This document shows positions 32,647 to 44,988 of a stretch of 64,000 bases of DNA, one piece after another. The notes below the pieces were generated by a model that did no database searches, had not been told where the DNA came from, and was given only the letters and a program-made list of their open reading frames with translations. A program made the translations under genes and the position numbers. Every line of letters begins with the position of its first letter. Position 1 is the first letter of the stretch. Source of the stretch: Schizophyllum amplum (Eukaryota; Basidiomycota; Agaricomycetes; Agaricales; Schizophyllaceae); assembly GCA_007026445.1 (NCBI GenBank), contig VDMD01000059.1:1-64000 (forward strand), in the 5' to 3' direction.

Positions 32647-33160
32647 GAATACTCGATTGGCTAGGAATACTCGATTGGCTAGAAATACTCGATTGGCTAG
32701 GAATACTCGATTGGCGCACGGGTCTCTCTCGGCAGGCGTGTCTCTTATTCGACAGGCGGGTCTCTTATTCGACAGGCGTGCGTGCCTCTTATTCGACAGG
32801 CGTGCGTGTCTCTTATTCGACAGGCGGGTCTCTTATTCGACAGGCGGGTCTCTTATTCGACAGGCGTGCGGGTCTCTTATTCGACAGGCGTGCGTGTATC
32901 TTATTCGACAGGCGTGCGTGTCTCTTATTCGACAGGACACTGTGTCTCTCATACGTATACGTTTGTGTGGATTTGTGCTATCGAGGACGACGGGCAGGCG
33001 CTGCTGGTCGAGGACGACAGTGGCAGGCGCTGCTGGTCGAGGACGACGGTGGCAGGCGCTGCTGGTCGAGGACGACGGTGGCAGGCGCTGCTGGTCGAGG
33101 ACGACGGGCAGGCGCTGGTCGAGGACGACGGGCAGGCGCTGGTCGGAGCGGCACCACCTT
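32637..33160. repeat. Cluster of three minisatellites after the FKBP gene
   Basis: 18 bp units GATTGGCTAGGAATACTC (32637-32715, four to five copies, the first overlapping the FKBP stop codon); about 21 bp units with TCTTATTCGACAGGCGTG (32745-32935, nine copies); and about 26 bp units with CTGGTCGAGGACGACGG (32985-33150, six copies). Confidence 0.85.
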
Positions 33161-33221
33161 AGCGGATGTTCATAGGTGAGGTGAGGATAGGGATTTGGGT
33201 ATCATGTACTTCATCGTTTGT

Positions 33222-33560
33222 TCTATCTTCGGGTATCTGTGAGATTTTCATCTTCGGGTATCTGTGAAATTTTCATCTTCGGGTTTCTGTGAGATTTTCA
33301 TCTTCGGGTATCTGTGAATTGTACGCGGCAGTGAAAACCGTCTGGCCCCGGTCGGTAGGTGGGTCTGAGAAGCGGGCCGGTAGGTAGGTCTGAGAAGCCC
33401 GGTAGGTGGCTCTGCGTCTTGTACATGAGCCTGTTCGTCGTCCGACAGCACAGCCTCATAAACGCTCTTCGCTTTCGCGTCGTCAGTCGCTCACGCATCG
33501 TCAGTCGCTCACGCGTCGTCAGTCGCTCACGCATCGTCAGTCGCTTACACGTCGTCAGTC
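33222..33560. repeat. Two more minisatellites
   Basis: Units of ATCTTCGGGTATCTGTGA (33224-33320, four copies, 25 bp period) and CGTCAGTCGCTCACG (33478-33545, five copies). The stretch 33570-33776 shows nothing recognisable except a CCCGTAATGATACAAC repeat (33633-33685). Confidence 0.8.
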
Positions 33561-33776
33561 CCTTCGTCAGTCACTCACGCGTCGGTCGAGTATAAATTCA
33601 GATGTCCAGTTAGATTGGAAGATGGGTATGTCCCGTAATGATACAACATCCCGTAATAATACAACAGCCCGTAATGACACAACAAGTAGGGGTGGGTATA
33701 CACGACAGCGAAGACAACCGAAAGCATCTGCAGCCACAACAACAATGACACGATATAAATATAAAAATGACCGCAA

Positions 33777-35206
33777 TCATGCCGCCACGCCCATAAATCT
33801 CTCCAGCCCATGCCCGCGCAAAGACGGGTAGTTCTTGCGCTGCGGCGAAAAGTATATCTTCCGCAAGTCCTGCAAACAGCGTCCGGCGTTCGGTAAGAGG
33901 CCGTTCGCGACAGCGAAGATGAGCCAGACGACGACCATCTGTACTTGATGCTCGTCCCGCTCCGCCGCCACGCGTACGAGGTCTGGGTACCACGCCGCAG
34001 CGTCAGCGCAGTATGTCCAGCGGACTAAGCCTATAGGGGACGTTGAGATGTCGCGCGGGGGATACGAAGGAAGCACGTACGCGAGCCTAGAGATGCGGTG
34101 GCCAACGTCGGACAGTGACGCTTCCATCGGGTAAGGATGCTCAATTCCTCGTCGAGCGCGCGCCAGACGGTGTTGTGGTTCGCGAGGCGCCGCGACGCGT
34201 GCCAGATGTGAACCTCCTTCAGACACTTGAAGGAGGGCAGTACGTGCATGAGCGACTCGTACATAGCCTGCCATAAGTGCGTCAACAACGGGCCGTGCAC
34301 GGTAGGAAGAAAGAAACATACCTGGATATCGGACGGTCTTATCGACGTCAACTGAATCTCCAACAGTTGCAGTCGTCCGCCGAGGTGCTCTGCAGTCCCT
34401 CGCGTAACATCTACGTCGAAATCCGCCATGCGGTGAGATATCTGCGCGACTGGATGATCGGCGAGAGACGCGAGGACAGATGATGGGTCCTGCGACCCCG
34501 GGCTTCGCGCGGGCGACCATAGAATCGCGGCCGACTCGATGGTATCCGCGCGCGCGGCAAAATGCGGCACGAGATGGGCTCGCGCGAGCAAGCTGCGCAG
34601 CTGTGGGAAGCGTACACCTTCGAGCGCGCGACTCGTCTCCGGCGAGATGGCGCCATCATGGGCTGGATTGTGATGATCGTATAGCCCGATCCGCGAGAGC
34701 GTGCCCACATGTGTACGGACAAAGTCGAGGGAGTTTGGGTCGAGGACGAGACCAGAGGTGGTCAGGCGCGGGAAGTGGAGGGTAGCGATGAGAGCCGAGA
34801 GCGTTGGGAAGGGATGGGGTATGTCAAGGACCTGCAGATTCGCCGTCCATCGAAGAGCGCGCGCAATAAGCTTGCAAAGGGCCGGGAACGCGGAAGTCGT
34901 ACGAGCTGGCGTATGCTCCCTGTGAGATAGTCAGCCTCCAACCCCGTGTCTGAGCAAGAGAACACACCAGCACAACTTCTTGACCAGCAGTGCGCATTGA
35001 GGATGAGAGACGAGGGTACGAAAGCACCGGACAGCGGACGTGATGCCTCGCAAGAGGATGTTCGAATACAAGTGGCGTGTGGCGATGCTGCTGATCCGTT
35101 TCGACGTCCGGCAAGCCACGACGAGCTCCGGGGAGGAGCAGTACCCGAGCACTTCGGCGATAACCTCCGTGGGCAGGGCTTGCAATGTGCGTCGAGGGAC
35201 TGACAT
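33777..35206 (-). CDS. F-box protein 3
   Basis: Four exons on the minus strand: 34968-35206, 34322-34919, 34081-34267 and 33777-34030, with introns of 48, 54 and 50 nt, giving 425 residues. The first intron contains a CTGAC branch-like site and removes an in-frame stop. The third joins KRHCPTLATASLGS to LVRWTYCADAAAWYPDLV. The N-terminus is a clear F-box: MSVPRRTLQALPTEVI, GYCSSPELVVACRTSKRIS and HLYSNILLRG. A leucine-rich middle follows (LQVLDIPHPFPTLSALIATL, GTLSRIGLYDHH). The layout matches the many-membered F-box families of Agaricomycetes. Predicted SCF ubiquitin-ligase adaptor, target unknown. It is not closely related to the tandem pair at 20-26 kb. Confidence 0.82.
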
Positions 35207-38200
35207 CGAGGTCGAAGATGGAAGATCGGGTGAGCGCTAGGCGAGAGCGGAGAAAGGGGGCGGCGGATGTGCTGAGGCAGCGGCTGAGCCACAGTTATAA
35301 GGCGGCGTGAAGCGGGCAGCATCAGATACATGCATTCAATGACATGTCGACATCGGGCAATCAATCGGCATTGAGTGACGAGTCCCTTCTGCGCGCCGGG
35401 GATAAGCGAAGATCATGGCCAACCGCCTTTTGACCATCAAATGACGCGTCACATACCACATCACACCCCGGATCAGCCAACGGCCACCGAAGGTACAATG
35501 GGAAGTCCGTCGAGGCATCGTGCGTCTGGTGCGGACCGTCTGCAAGGTCTGGCTAGGAACGTAAATAGCTGTAAACAGACTTACGGGCACACTGCTAGTA
35601 ATCGTGTCAGCTTCTCCGTCGAACACCGAGAATTAAACTCACCCACCACTGCTATGATAACGCCATGTCGGCTGCATACTATGCAATGATACTCTCGTAT
35701 GACGATCAAGACGGCGTCGTACTCGAGTCATCTGTTGTCGCTTGCTCTGGCTGCGGAGGATCTGTTACGGTGAGCCTTTCAGCATACATGGCGGGTCTAA
35801 TGACTGTCAGGCGCACGAAACCTTGATACTTTCGGTCCCAGGGCGTGCCGGCGCAACGCGGTCAGCAGATGACTCCCCATAAGATCAGTACGCACGCATT
35901 TGAAAGAATCACGCCCGATGCCCAGCAACCATAAAGCGACGACGTGGACACAAGGATGAAAAGGAAAGCGCGAGAGGAAAAACCTCGCCATCTCACGCAA
36001 ACTCCGGATGGAAAGAGGGAAGAGCACGCGATGATCTGCGCAAGACGGAGCACCGTGCGATTACGCCACAAAGCCGTAGCCTGTGTAGACACTGGTTATA
36101 TATACTTGTGCGGCACATACGAGCAGCGCCTGATCACAGGAGCGATAAAGGCAGACGATCAGAGGCTAGAGAGAAAAGTCGACGGAAGAACGTGTTTGAC
36201 TGTCGGATGTTTGCGCCGCAAGTTGCGGCTGTGCTAAACTTGTCACGCCGTTCGCTGCATCACGTGAGGTCACGCCACATCATGTTCGACTTTCTTCGAT
36301 GACGCCAGTGTACTGTTAGGCGTCAGTGTACTGTTAGGGGTCAGTGTACGTTTATAAACATGGTCGGTAATTAAAGTCATCGCTATGCCCACCCAAGATA
36401 CATGCATGCTCGACTAGTCACGAAAGTCTCTGTCTATAGTAGAGGTTCAGAATTCTCATACGTATCCGAGGCTCCGAGCTACTTGCGGCCTGGTAATCCG
36501 GTTGGCTTGAGGCTACTGGCATGGGACGCGGTGATTACGACGTTAAATGGTCACTGTAAAGCAAGGATGAAGCGGCGCACCAAGGATGAAGCCGGCCTTG
36601 AGGTACCTGGGGTCGCCTAGACAGCGCAGGCTACGCGGCGAAAGCGCCGCAAAAGCAATTTCTGCGACTCGCGAGATTAAAACGGCGATATTTGGTGAAG
36701 ACAGGTCATCCTGCGTGGATAACACGCAGACCGCCGCTGGACAGCACGCAGACCACCGCTCGCAGACCGCCGTTGGAAAGATGCTATATCACCTGCATAT
36801 CACCGCAGGGAAGGATGGAGGAGCCGGGTTCGTGGGCGTGGACGCTTCGCACCGGACGCTAAGGCGGTAGTTTCCTGTACATGGCATGGTCAGAAGACAG
36901 CCTGGATCTGTGAAAGACCGACAGTGGAGGCGCCGAGGGGAGGACAACAGATCAGGTTTGGCCTATTCATGCGTGTTTATGGCAAGGAGCGCATGATTCG
37001 CGCGCGACCGACCGCCCCGCGCGTGAACGACTGCCTCGCGCGGACAACCCTAGTCCAGCAAGGCCCGGGTTAGTAAGGGTAGATCACAGGCGGCGGGTAG
37101 ATCCCAGGCGCCGAGGCCCGCGTGGTCGAGACACCAGCACAAGATTGCGCTGCAAGGGGAAAGGTGGTGGTTCTGAGGAAGATCAGGGTCCGGAGCGCAC
37201 ACAACAATGAATCGTATGTCCGTATCGAGGAATATGACAACGAGGCACCGACGGCGCGGAGGAACGGAAAGCGGCGCCGAGTTCATGAAAGTGGGGCGGA
37301 GTGAACATCCTCACCTAGATCATCTCGTTCTCTCCGAGATACTCACGTGCTTCTGCGCTTGACGCCGTGCGACGATGGAGGCGAGTATGCTGCGCACGAT
37401 CTTGGAAGCTGCACGCCGCTGAATAGACCTGAGATCAAGTGCCTGCTGGAACCGCATGAAAATCTCCGTCGAAGTGTCCGGGAGAGAGTACGCGCGAGAG
37501 CACGCTGCGCACTGTGGGAGCTGCGCGCGTGGCGAACATGGAACTGGGTAAGAAAGAATACATCAACGTCAGACGAACAACAGCGTCAGACCAGCAACTC
37601 ACAACGGCGATGAATAGAGGGGAGGAATTGACCTCAGGTGCCCCGCGGTTCGCGCGGTAGATTTCGCCTAGACAGCGTGGCATGAAGACTCCTCGTACGA
37701 TACCGCGAATGCGATGTACGATCCAGCGGATGCGATTTACGGCCCCGCGAATGCAATGTGAACATCTACGGCGAGACGGTCATAAAGCTGGATGCGGGTC
37801 AGAGCGGCGTAAGCAATGAGTACAAATGGCAGAGTGGCGCCAGGAAGACCGCCGCTTTCTCGATAGATATGCTCACCTGGACATGCCGAGAGCGCGCTGA
37901 CGCCGCTTCAATGCCGGGCGGCTTGAACCTGTTGAGCCTGCGGCATACATGCGGATGAACGAACGTCTCTGGCACAGATCATAAGTGCGCTATATTCATG
38001 AGAACGAGAAAACGTGCTCATGCTGTCGCACCGGGTACTGTCGCGCAGGTATGATGATCATGTCGAAGTCTTCGGAATTGACTCCTAGTCAATAGATCGA
38101 AGCGGTGATCTTCAGCCTCGCGACGCCAAGCTCTGATTGTTGCATTTTCTCGACGACTTCGGCGAAGAGCATTGTACGTTCAGAAGCTTTTCCTTCGGTG

Positions 38201-38649
38201 ACTCTGAGATATAGAGAGAGAAACCAAGGTTCCGCACTGGCCGTGCACTGCAGATTGTCGCTGATGAAATTATCTCTGCCGCGAGCCGTGACTCACGATC
38301 GTGAGCATGATCATCATTGTAGGATGAGATGGGATAGTATTCTGACGGAGAAGACGGAGGGCAACGGGCGTAGGAGAGAAATGCGACGCCGCGACGACGG
38401 ACGGTGCAAAGGAAGAAATCCGGCAAAATCCGATTTCGATGCAGGTGATCGTGATGCACGTGAAAGCACCCCTATGGACCTATACTATTTATGGCCGACA
38501 AGTCACAGGACAGGCTGCATACGCGCCATCCAGACAGCTACACAGGGTCACAATCCCGCTCAGTGTGTCTGTGGATATCGCATGCTACTCGCTGCATAGT
38601 TTACTTCCTGCATCCATTATGTCGTAGAGTAGCCTGAGGAATTGTCTCG
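35207..38649. other. 3.4 kb region without a confidently resolved gene
   Basis: Open frames are short and scattered. The best candidate is a minus-strand stretch near 37345-37545, read as FQQALDLRSIQRRAASKIV and SILASIVARRQAQKH before a GTGAGT donor. It has good splice-like borders but no recognised family and no neighbouring exons I could join. A plus-strand stretch near 37150-37300 (VVVLRKIRVRS) is equally isolated. Three copies of CGTCAGTGTACTGTTAGG-like sequence lie at 36302-36350. Confidence 0.35.
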
Positions 38650-40230
38650 TCATCTAGCTATAAGCACATTACATACACCGAGTATCCGCAGATATATCTG
38701 ATCAAATCGCTCTTCAGGTCGAGTCGGTCCTATCAGCGCTACGAGAACGAGATGCGTCTCGCTAGTGAGCGGGCTCGGTAGCGGGTCCCCGTCATCGTCC
38801 GTGAATCTCAGTGCGAGCTCATCAAGAGTGGAGTGTTCGGCTTCGGTCGCTGAGCTGCGACCATAACCACCCATGTTCTCCGTGCGCGAGCGCACGAACG
38901 CCAACAACACCTCCTCCTCAATCGCAAGCTCCCCTCCTAGTGACAAGCGCTTGAGACGCGGAAGCAGCGCTCTCCATTCTCCTTCGGGATGGGCCGTCAT
39001 TGCTTGAATAAACTCGTCCATATCCACCAGATCGCTGCGGTCATCGGCCGGAATCATTCTCGCCGGCACGGCTTCCCATAGCTCCAGGTCCTCCAGCGCC
39101 GGCAGCGCAGCAAGCATTTCCAGCAGGTCTTCGTGCGCAATCAGCGCTTGAACCAGCGTCAGAGCGCGCAGCTCCCGGAGCCCGGAGCGCGCAATCAACC
39201 GCATGAACACGCTATGGGACCACGCCATGTTGTACCGGATGCATTCATAGTAGCCAACGTCCGGCTCGATGTGGAGCGCTCGCAGGCGCGGAAACGTGCA
39301 AAATGCGAGGAAACCTGCCGGTCTCACGTAGGATTCTTCCTTCTCCTCCATGCTGAGGAAAACCGAGTCGAGGCAGGACGCCCACACGATGCAGCCCTCC
39401 TGCGCCGGTGGAGGCGGGTCCGTGTCAGAAGCGCTCGCCCGTACCCGGCGCAGGCGTACCATCTCCGGCGCGACGCGGGCCAGCCACTCCGGGTTGAAGT
39501 CATCGAACGAGATGTCTTCAAGCTGCGCCCACGGCAGCGTGACGCGGTGCAGCTCGTAGTCGCATACCCACCGCGTGAGACGGGGTGCGATGGCAAAGGT
39601 ATCGAAGAGGGTGGGAATGTCAGCGCAGTCATTGTCGTCGTCGAAGACCCTTGCGTCCTTCAGGAGGGGCAGGCGCCCGCGCGCGGCGTTCATGAAGGAG
39701 AGAAGGTCGGCGGAAATGATGATACTCCGCCAGCGAGCACTGTGATCGACGACAGCGCCCACGGCCTCGCGGATGTGGTCGATGCTTGCATAGAATTTGC
39801 GGCATTCGATGTCGAGGGGTGCGGGCTGAGAGCGGGCGAGGTACATGCCGACGGTACGGGCGACGCGGGCGACAAAGGAGGCACAAAGATCGACGTCCTC
39901 GATATATGTGCAGTAGCCGATGCTAATGTTCGACCAGAGAAACGGGCAGCTCAGGATGAGGAAGCGCCAGTGGCGGCAGACGTGAGAGAGGACGACGGGT
40001 GTCGAATGGGGAGAGGTGATTGCCTGATCTACGCCGACCAGGGTGAATATCTCGAGAAGGATATCTTGATATACCGTGGTAATGGGCGACGAGAGACCCG
40101 GCGGGGAAGAGCAAAACAGGACGGCCTGGCCCGGGGCTTTAAGTTGAGGTAAGCTCATGCCGTGCGTGATATCGAGGTGTGGAGGTGCTATCACAGCAGA
40201 GGTAGACGTGGCAGTTGATTCTGTGATCAT
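38650..40230 (-). CDS. F-box protein 4 (large, single exon)
   Basis: An uninterrupted minus-strand frame of 526 codons from the ATG at 40230 (a later ATG, at MSLPQLKAPG, is possible). The F-box reads ILLEIFTLVGVDQ, then VVLSHVCRHWRFLILSCPFLW with the invariant Trp, a form very common in basidiomycetes. Leucine-rich segments follow: TLPWAQLEDISFDDF, FPRLRALHIEPD, ELRALTLVQALI, ALPALEDLELWE and LLPRLKRLSLGG. Predicted SCF ubiquitin-ligase adaptor. It lacks introns, unlike the other three F-box genes here. The long opposite-strand frame over the same DNA is a mirror of this GC-rich gene, not a second gene. Confidence 0.82.
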   Translation of the reverse strand: MITESTATSTSAVIAPPHLDITHGMSLPQLKAPGQAVLFCSSPPGLSSPITTVYQDILLEIFTLVGVDQAITSPHSTPVVLSHVCRHWRFLILSCPFLWSNISIGYCTYIEDVDLCASFVARVARTVGMYLARSQPAPLDIECRKFYASIDHIREAVGAVVDHSARWRSIIISADLLSFMNAARGRLPLLKDARVFDDDNDCADIPTLFDTFAIAPRLTRWVCDYELHRVTLPWAQLEDISFDDFNPEWLARVAPEMVRLRRVRASASDTDPPPPAQEGCIVWASCLDSVFLSMEEKEESYVRPAGFLAFCTFPRLRALHIEPDVGYYECIRYNMAWSHSVFMRLIARSGLRELRALTLVQALIAHEDLLEMLAALPALEDLELWEAVPARMIPADDRSDLVDMDEFIQAMTAHPEGEWRALLPRLKRLSLGGELAIEEEVLLAFVRSRTENMGGYGRSSATEAEHSTLDELALRFTDDDGDPLPSPLTSETHLVLVALIGPTRPEERFDQIYLRILGVCNVLIAR

Positions 40231-43207
40231 CCAGATCAGCTTCGTCAAACGGGCATGAGACGAGACTTACACTTTCCTCTATGCTGAGCTGCCACTGCCA
40301 CTGCAAGCAATGACTGACCACTGCAATCGTCCGCCGAGGGCCGGGCGTAGTGCGAGTCTGATGAAGCTTCAGGTTGAGCCTTCTTTTCAGATGGTAATGG
40401 GACCAGTCTGGACTCTTCGGTCAGTACTGCAGAGAAAAGATGAAGAAGAAAGGCAAGCGCATCTCACTCGCGTGGCATCCGCACGAGGCACTATGATCGC
40501 ACAGTCACGTGTCCAGATCACGGGGATGTGGTTCGACTTGAGCTTGGAAGTTCACATTTATCGTACTACTTAGAAACCCAAGGGGGTGTCACAGAGCGAT
40601 CAAAGCAGAAAATGATACAAGTTCCTGGTATGAGGAGATGAGACTCGTGTCCCTCGCCATCGCACTCTGTGCCCTCGGAGTCGACGCGCTCGATGTTCGT
40701 AAATACCTTCAAGTCGCTCGATTGCCCGTCGACAAGCGGTCAACACGATAACGGAATGAAGTTCAGACTGCATGCGAAATGACCTCAAATTACCTGTTGG
40801 GCATGTCGGGCACTACCTACTCGGCGTGTCGGGCCTGAAAAGTACGGGTAAAGCAGCCCTCGACGCTGTTCCCCGCGTGAACGCGGCTGCTAGGCTACTG
40901 TTTGTCTGATGCCAATCTGCTACTCGCCCGACGCTGTTCGCCTGAGATGCGCTCAGGACACGTGCAGACTGAATACGGTGATATCCTCGGAACACGCTGG
41001 TGTCGGCCGTCAGAATTCGGAATGGGAAGGCGCGCGTGCGAGCTTGTCTATGCGCGTGCGAGTCTGAGGGGCAGGGATGAGGCCTAGATTCGCCCACGTA
41101 TACCGGCCATTCTATCCAGAAGCGCAAGTCATTCTTTTTAGAAACCAATATCGATTTCTGCTGGAATGACTTGGATATTTGTAGCGGATCCGGAAGGGTA
41201 CGAATCCACTCACGTCGATGATGTATGTATCGCACCCTTCGAGGTTCCTTCGCCTTCCGAGCTTCCTCGCGGCACTAGCCGTTTGCGCCTCGTGTAGATG
41301 AACCAGGTGCGCGCACGAGCCCTTCGAAAGCCAAGTCAATAAATCCACAAGGGGGCATATTGTCGCGCTGGCAGAGGGGAAGACTCGCACACGGCTGTGC
41401 TTGAACACATACATCCGCTCGCCCTTCGTGAGCGCATGCTTCCAAAGATAGGGACGTGGAGAGACGGCGATAGCGGTATAGCTGGCCGCAGCGAGGCGAG
41501 GGAACGAAGGCAAGGAGGCGATGTTGGTGGAATGATGATGGCGTAAGGATCGGGGGCTGATTGGGAGAAGCGTCTCGGGCAAGAAATGAGTGCGCGCAGG
41601 AAGATAGAGAGACGCCGCGAACCTTCGAAATGAAGAAGCATTTGGAGAGACGATGTACGCCAGTTTTCCAGGTGCCAGCGTGAGCGAACGCGTTAAGGCT
41701 CCGGGCGAGGCGCAAGTAGTACTGGTGAGAAACGATGACTCCATAGAATTAGGAGACGTACTTGCATGCATGTGATGGCTGACGCCGCTAGGCGCTAGCG
41801 CCTTCATCCTTGGGTGCACTCTCCCACCGAGTGAGGACGCGCCTATCCGCCGCCGGCATCGTCTATCGTCAAGTTCAGCTCACCGCTCATTTACTTGGGT
41901 GAAGAGCATGTGAGATGACTTACAATGATGTGGTAGCTCTCGTTGCGAAATAATAAAATAAATTTCATTGTCGAAGAGCCCAGAACGAACGGTGCGCATA
42001 GAAAGAAGCAGTGTACTAATGCCGAAGGGCAATGTGGGAGACCTCGGACTTGATGGAAGCAGTACGGAGGACGGAACAAGGACGGTCGGAAGGCGGAAGG
42101 CAGAGAAGCTCGATTACGGACAATCGCGTCACCCGGGTAGTCCTCTGTCATCGGATAGCAGGCAGCGGGCTGGATCTCAGCCCAATTGCAGACATGATTT
42201 TGTAGTAAGCGGTGCGGAGCTGCTTCTTCGAGTACACCGCCAGCGCGGGGAGAGCCATTGTGCACGTAGGAGCCGTCCTGCACGCGTCTGCTGGTATCCA
42301 CCCGTAATGACGCCGCTGGAGTGCGCCGGCGGTGACCTCGTCGGTAGACGGCGCTCGGACCTTGAAGCGGTGCGGGAGCGATGACGGAGCAGGTCCTGAT
42401 GATGTGAAGAACGTGAGAAGCGATGCCAGGTCATCGACTAGCCATCGCCGCATGTACTTACCTTACCAAGCACGCTTCTGCGTTGCCGTGACTCGCGCTC
42501 TGGTATGCTAATGGCAGGCGAGAGCTATCCTGCGGTGTTTGCTCCGCTTCATATCTGATGGCGGGGTGCTGGGTGAGCGCGAGGAAGCGAGCAGCCACGG
42601 CAGGACGTACACGCAATGGGGCAGCCTGAGCGAGTGGCTTCAGACACGTCCTGCGGTAAGTTGGCAGTGGATCCCGACGCGAAGGCGCTCTTTGCGAGGG
42701 CGGACAGCATACGTGCCACATAGAGAAGGTTTGAATACGAATGCACGTCCCGCGAAAAGCGTATCCCCCCGCGCTGGAGATCATGTGAGGGCTGATGGAG
42801 GGTATCAGTAGTGAGCAAGGACACAGTAGACGGGCGCAGACGGACTATACGCCGACTGGGTTCCAATACAATGGCGATGCCACCGAGCGCCTCTGCAAGG
42901 CTGCTGAGTACAGAGGCAGCCCGAAAAGGAGTGACCTGTCGTCGTCAGCGCGTAGCAAACAAATGCAGATAAATCACAGACCGTGAAGGAACAACAGATT
43001 CGAAGATCGAATGTCAGACTGAATGCCAGCGACCCAGCACACCGCTGGATTCCACGACGCGGATGGGGATAGCGTGGCGCGGCACAGCTGCCGCACGATG
43101 GGCAAGGCGGGAGTCGTGCACACAGGCGACAACAGAGCGCCCTCTTCTTCTCCTGCCGCCATCTATCTAGCGCACAGGCCCCTCGTTCAACTCAAGCCTA
43201 AACTGCA
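40231..43207. other. 3 kb region with only weak candidate genes
   Basis: No recognised family. Besides the minus-strand frame at 41112-41807 (listed separately), a minus-strand frame at 42148-42453 (LPHRFKVRAPSTDEVT, MALPALAVYSKKQLRTAYY) and an overlapping one at 41891-42301 (NWAEIQPAACYPMTEDYPG) could be exons of one gene, but I could not join them with confidence. Confidence 0.3.
41112..41807 (-). CDS. Hypothetical protein, weak gene model
   Basis: Open minus-strand frame of about 230 codons from an ATG at 41807. Its central part reads coherently (KLAYIVSPNASSFRRFAASL, LWKHALTKGERMYVFKHSRV, WLSKGSCAHLVHLHEAQTA, RNLEGCDTYIIDV) and is less repetitive than the shadow frames. A GTACGT...CACCAG pair near 41765-41725 suggests a 40 nt intron close to the 5' end, so the true start is unclear. 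No domain recognised. An overlapping frame on the same strand (41275-41715) is the alternative. Confidence 0.35.
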   Translation of the reverse strand: MKALAPSGVSHHMHASTSPNSMESSFLTSTTCASPGALTRSLTLAPGKLAYIVSPNASSFRRFAASLYLPARTHFLPETLLPISPRSLRHHHSTNIASLPSFPRLAAASYTAIAVSPRPYLWKHALTKGERMYVFKHSRVRVFPSASATICPLVDLLTWLSKGSCAHLVHLHEAQTASAARKLGRRRNLEGCDTYIIDVSGFVPFRIRYKYPSHSSRNRYWFLKRMTCASG

Positions 43208-44988
43208 ATGGGCCGGAGAAAGATCGAAATTCAACCCATACCGGTACGTCACCGCCCTCTGTCTCCGGTTGACGAAGGCATCGTATCTGACGGTCTCAAA
43301 GCACGAGCGCAATCGGGCGGTTACTTTCCTGAAGGTGAGATCCTCGTTATGGGCGGCATCGTCGAACAATGGGTGTCCCTCCATGGACGTCGAGAAGAAG
43401 GTTGCAATTAACCTATTTTTAACTCAACGCCAACAAAAATAATTCACTTATTTTTATCAATCACGGTCGTTGACTGATGACCGCGACTTGCCTGCTACCA
43501 CGACGTTGGACGCGACTCAGCTCGCCCTCGCGAACGTCGAAGATGGAATATCTGACGAGTCTCGCAGCGCAAGAACGGGCTCTTTAAGAAGGCCTATGAG
43601 CTGGGCGTGCTCTGTAGCGTCGACGTGGCGGTTATCATCTTTGGTGCGTTGGCAGCCCGTAACCCCCCCCGCCCCCCTCCCCCCATGCACTGACGGGCTT
43701 TCAGAAGAGCGTCCTGGTCACCCTGTGAAGCTTTACCAGTATGCATCCTCGGACATGAATACCATCGTCCAGAAACAAGTTAACGTGCGTATACCGTTTC
43801 GCGGACGAGTCACTCTAAATTTTCCCTAGCACCAAGGTGAACGAGACACGAAGGGACCGCCCGACTTTGCACAGGCAGCTCCCACAACCTCCAACGCTGC
43901 ACAGCAAGGCGACGACGACGACGACGACGATGACGAGGATCGTCCGCACAAGCGCCCGCGGCCCGCGAACTCTCCTGGCGGCGCTAGCACCTCTCGCACG
44001 ACTGATCCCCTGAATTCCAACATGGGTCCAGAAGTGCGTGCACAACTTGTTTACTTTACTGCTCTGAGAGGTAGAAAATATGGCGGACGACACGTAAAAT
44101 ATCCCACGTTTGCGTCTGGGATACGCTGACGGCGTACTCTTCAAACTTATCCAGTGTCTCGTTGCTCTCAATGCGCTAAAAAGTCTCTCAGCCGTTATCT
44201 AATGCTGCTCTCAGATCAGCTTGCAGCCGCCCTTTCGTGCCGGACTCTTCGGCCAGATGCCCCCCATGACTACCCCCCACGCATCACCGCCGTCCTCCTC
44301 CCCGCACCTCACCGCCGCGTCCCCGCACTTGACCAGCAGCCCTGTCCTCGCCGCGCATCCTACATCGTCGGATCGATACCTTCCCCGCCCGACGTTCTCG
44401 CCGACCAGTCCTGGCCCAGCGCCCTATCACCCTCCAGAACACCTCGGACAGCGCCCTGACACCATCTCACGCATGGCCCCGCGCCAGATCCAATACTCGT
44501 CCACGAACGAACGGCCTCTCGCTCCGTCGACTTCCTTCACACGACTCGAGAGCGAGTACCAGCGCCGCGGCGGCGCTTATGCGCGGTCCCATGCTGCTCA
44601 CGGCATGGGTGCAGGAGGAATTCCCTTCGGCGCGCGATTCCCGTACGGCTTGGGCGGCGGACCTGGCGCAGCGTCAACTATGGAGGGCGCAGGGTCTGCC
44701 ATGCAGGACCCCGGCTCTGCCACGTCGCCGCCACCGGGGGCGCACGGTCTAATGAGGCAATTGCCGATGCAGTGGCCAGAGTCTGCGGGTGGTAGCGGGA
44801 CCCAGGATTCGCGCGGTCAGCATCGAACGCAGCTGGAACAGCATCGGACGCAACCACCATATCATCGGACGCAACCACAACACCATCGCACCTCACCGGG
44901 ACAGCAGACGGGAGGCACGGATATCGCGTGGCTGGAGATGTTGGGTTTACAAGGTCAGCACGACCCGGGAGGTAGGAGAGGGGGTTGA
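43208..44988 (+). CDS. MADS-box transcription factor (complete copy)
   Basis: Six exons: 43208-43243, 43302-43334, 43568-43643, 43705-43784, 43830-44033 and 44215-44988, joining in frame to 400 residues. The MADS domain is assembled from the first three exons: [43 protein letters not shown] and AVIIF. It is followed by [19 protein letters not shown]. The start resembles the MEF2/Rlm1 type. Then come an acidic tract of eight Asp (43912-43935) next to a basic KRPRP patch, possibly a nuclear signal, and a long Pro/Ser/Gly/His-rich tail ending in [20 protein letters not shown]. Such factors bind A/T-rich CArG-like DNA as dimers and control cell-identity or stress genes. Exons 3-6 are duplicated at 58216-59615; only this copy keeps exons 1 and 2. 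Confidence 0.9.

Noticed and set aside
34824..35114. Frame change in F-box gene 3 as evidence for a pseudogene
   Set aside because: A 48 nt GT..AG intron (34920-34967) with a CTGAC branch site restores one frame and removes the stop, so the gene is intact.
39133..40152. Long plus-strand open frame of 339 codons
   Set aside because: It lies wholly opposite the F-box gene at 38650-40230, has Arg/Glu/Asp-rich mirror composition and no domain. It is a by-product of GC-rich coding DNA.
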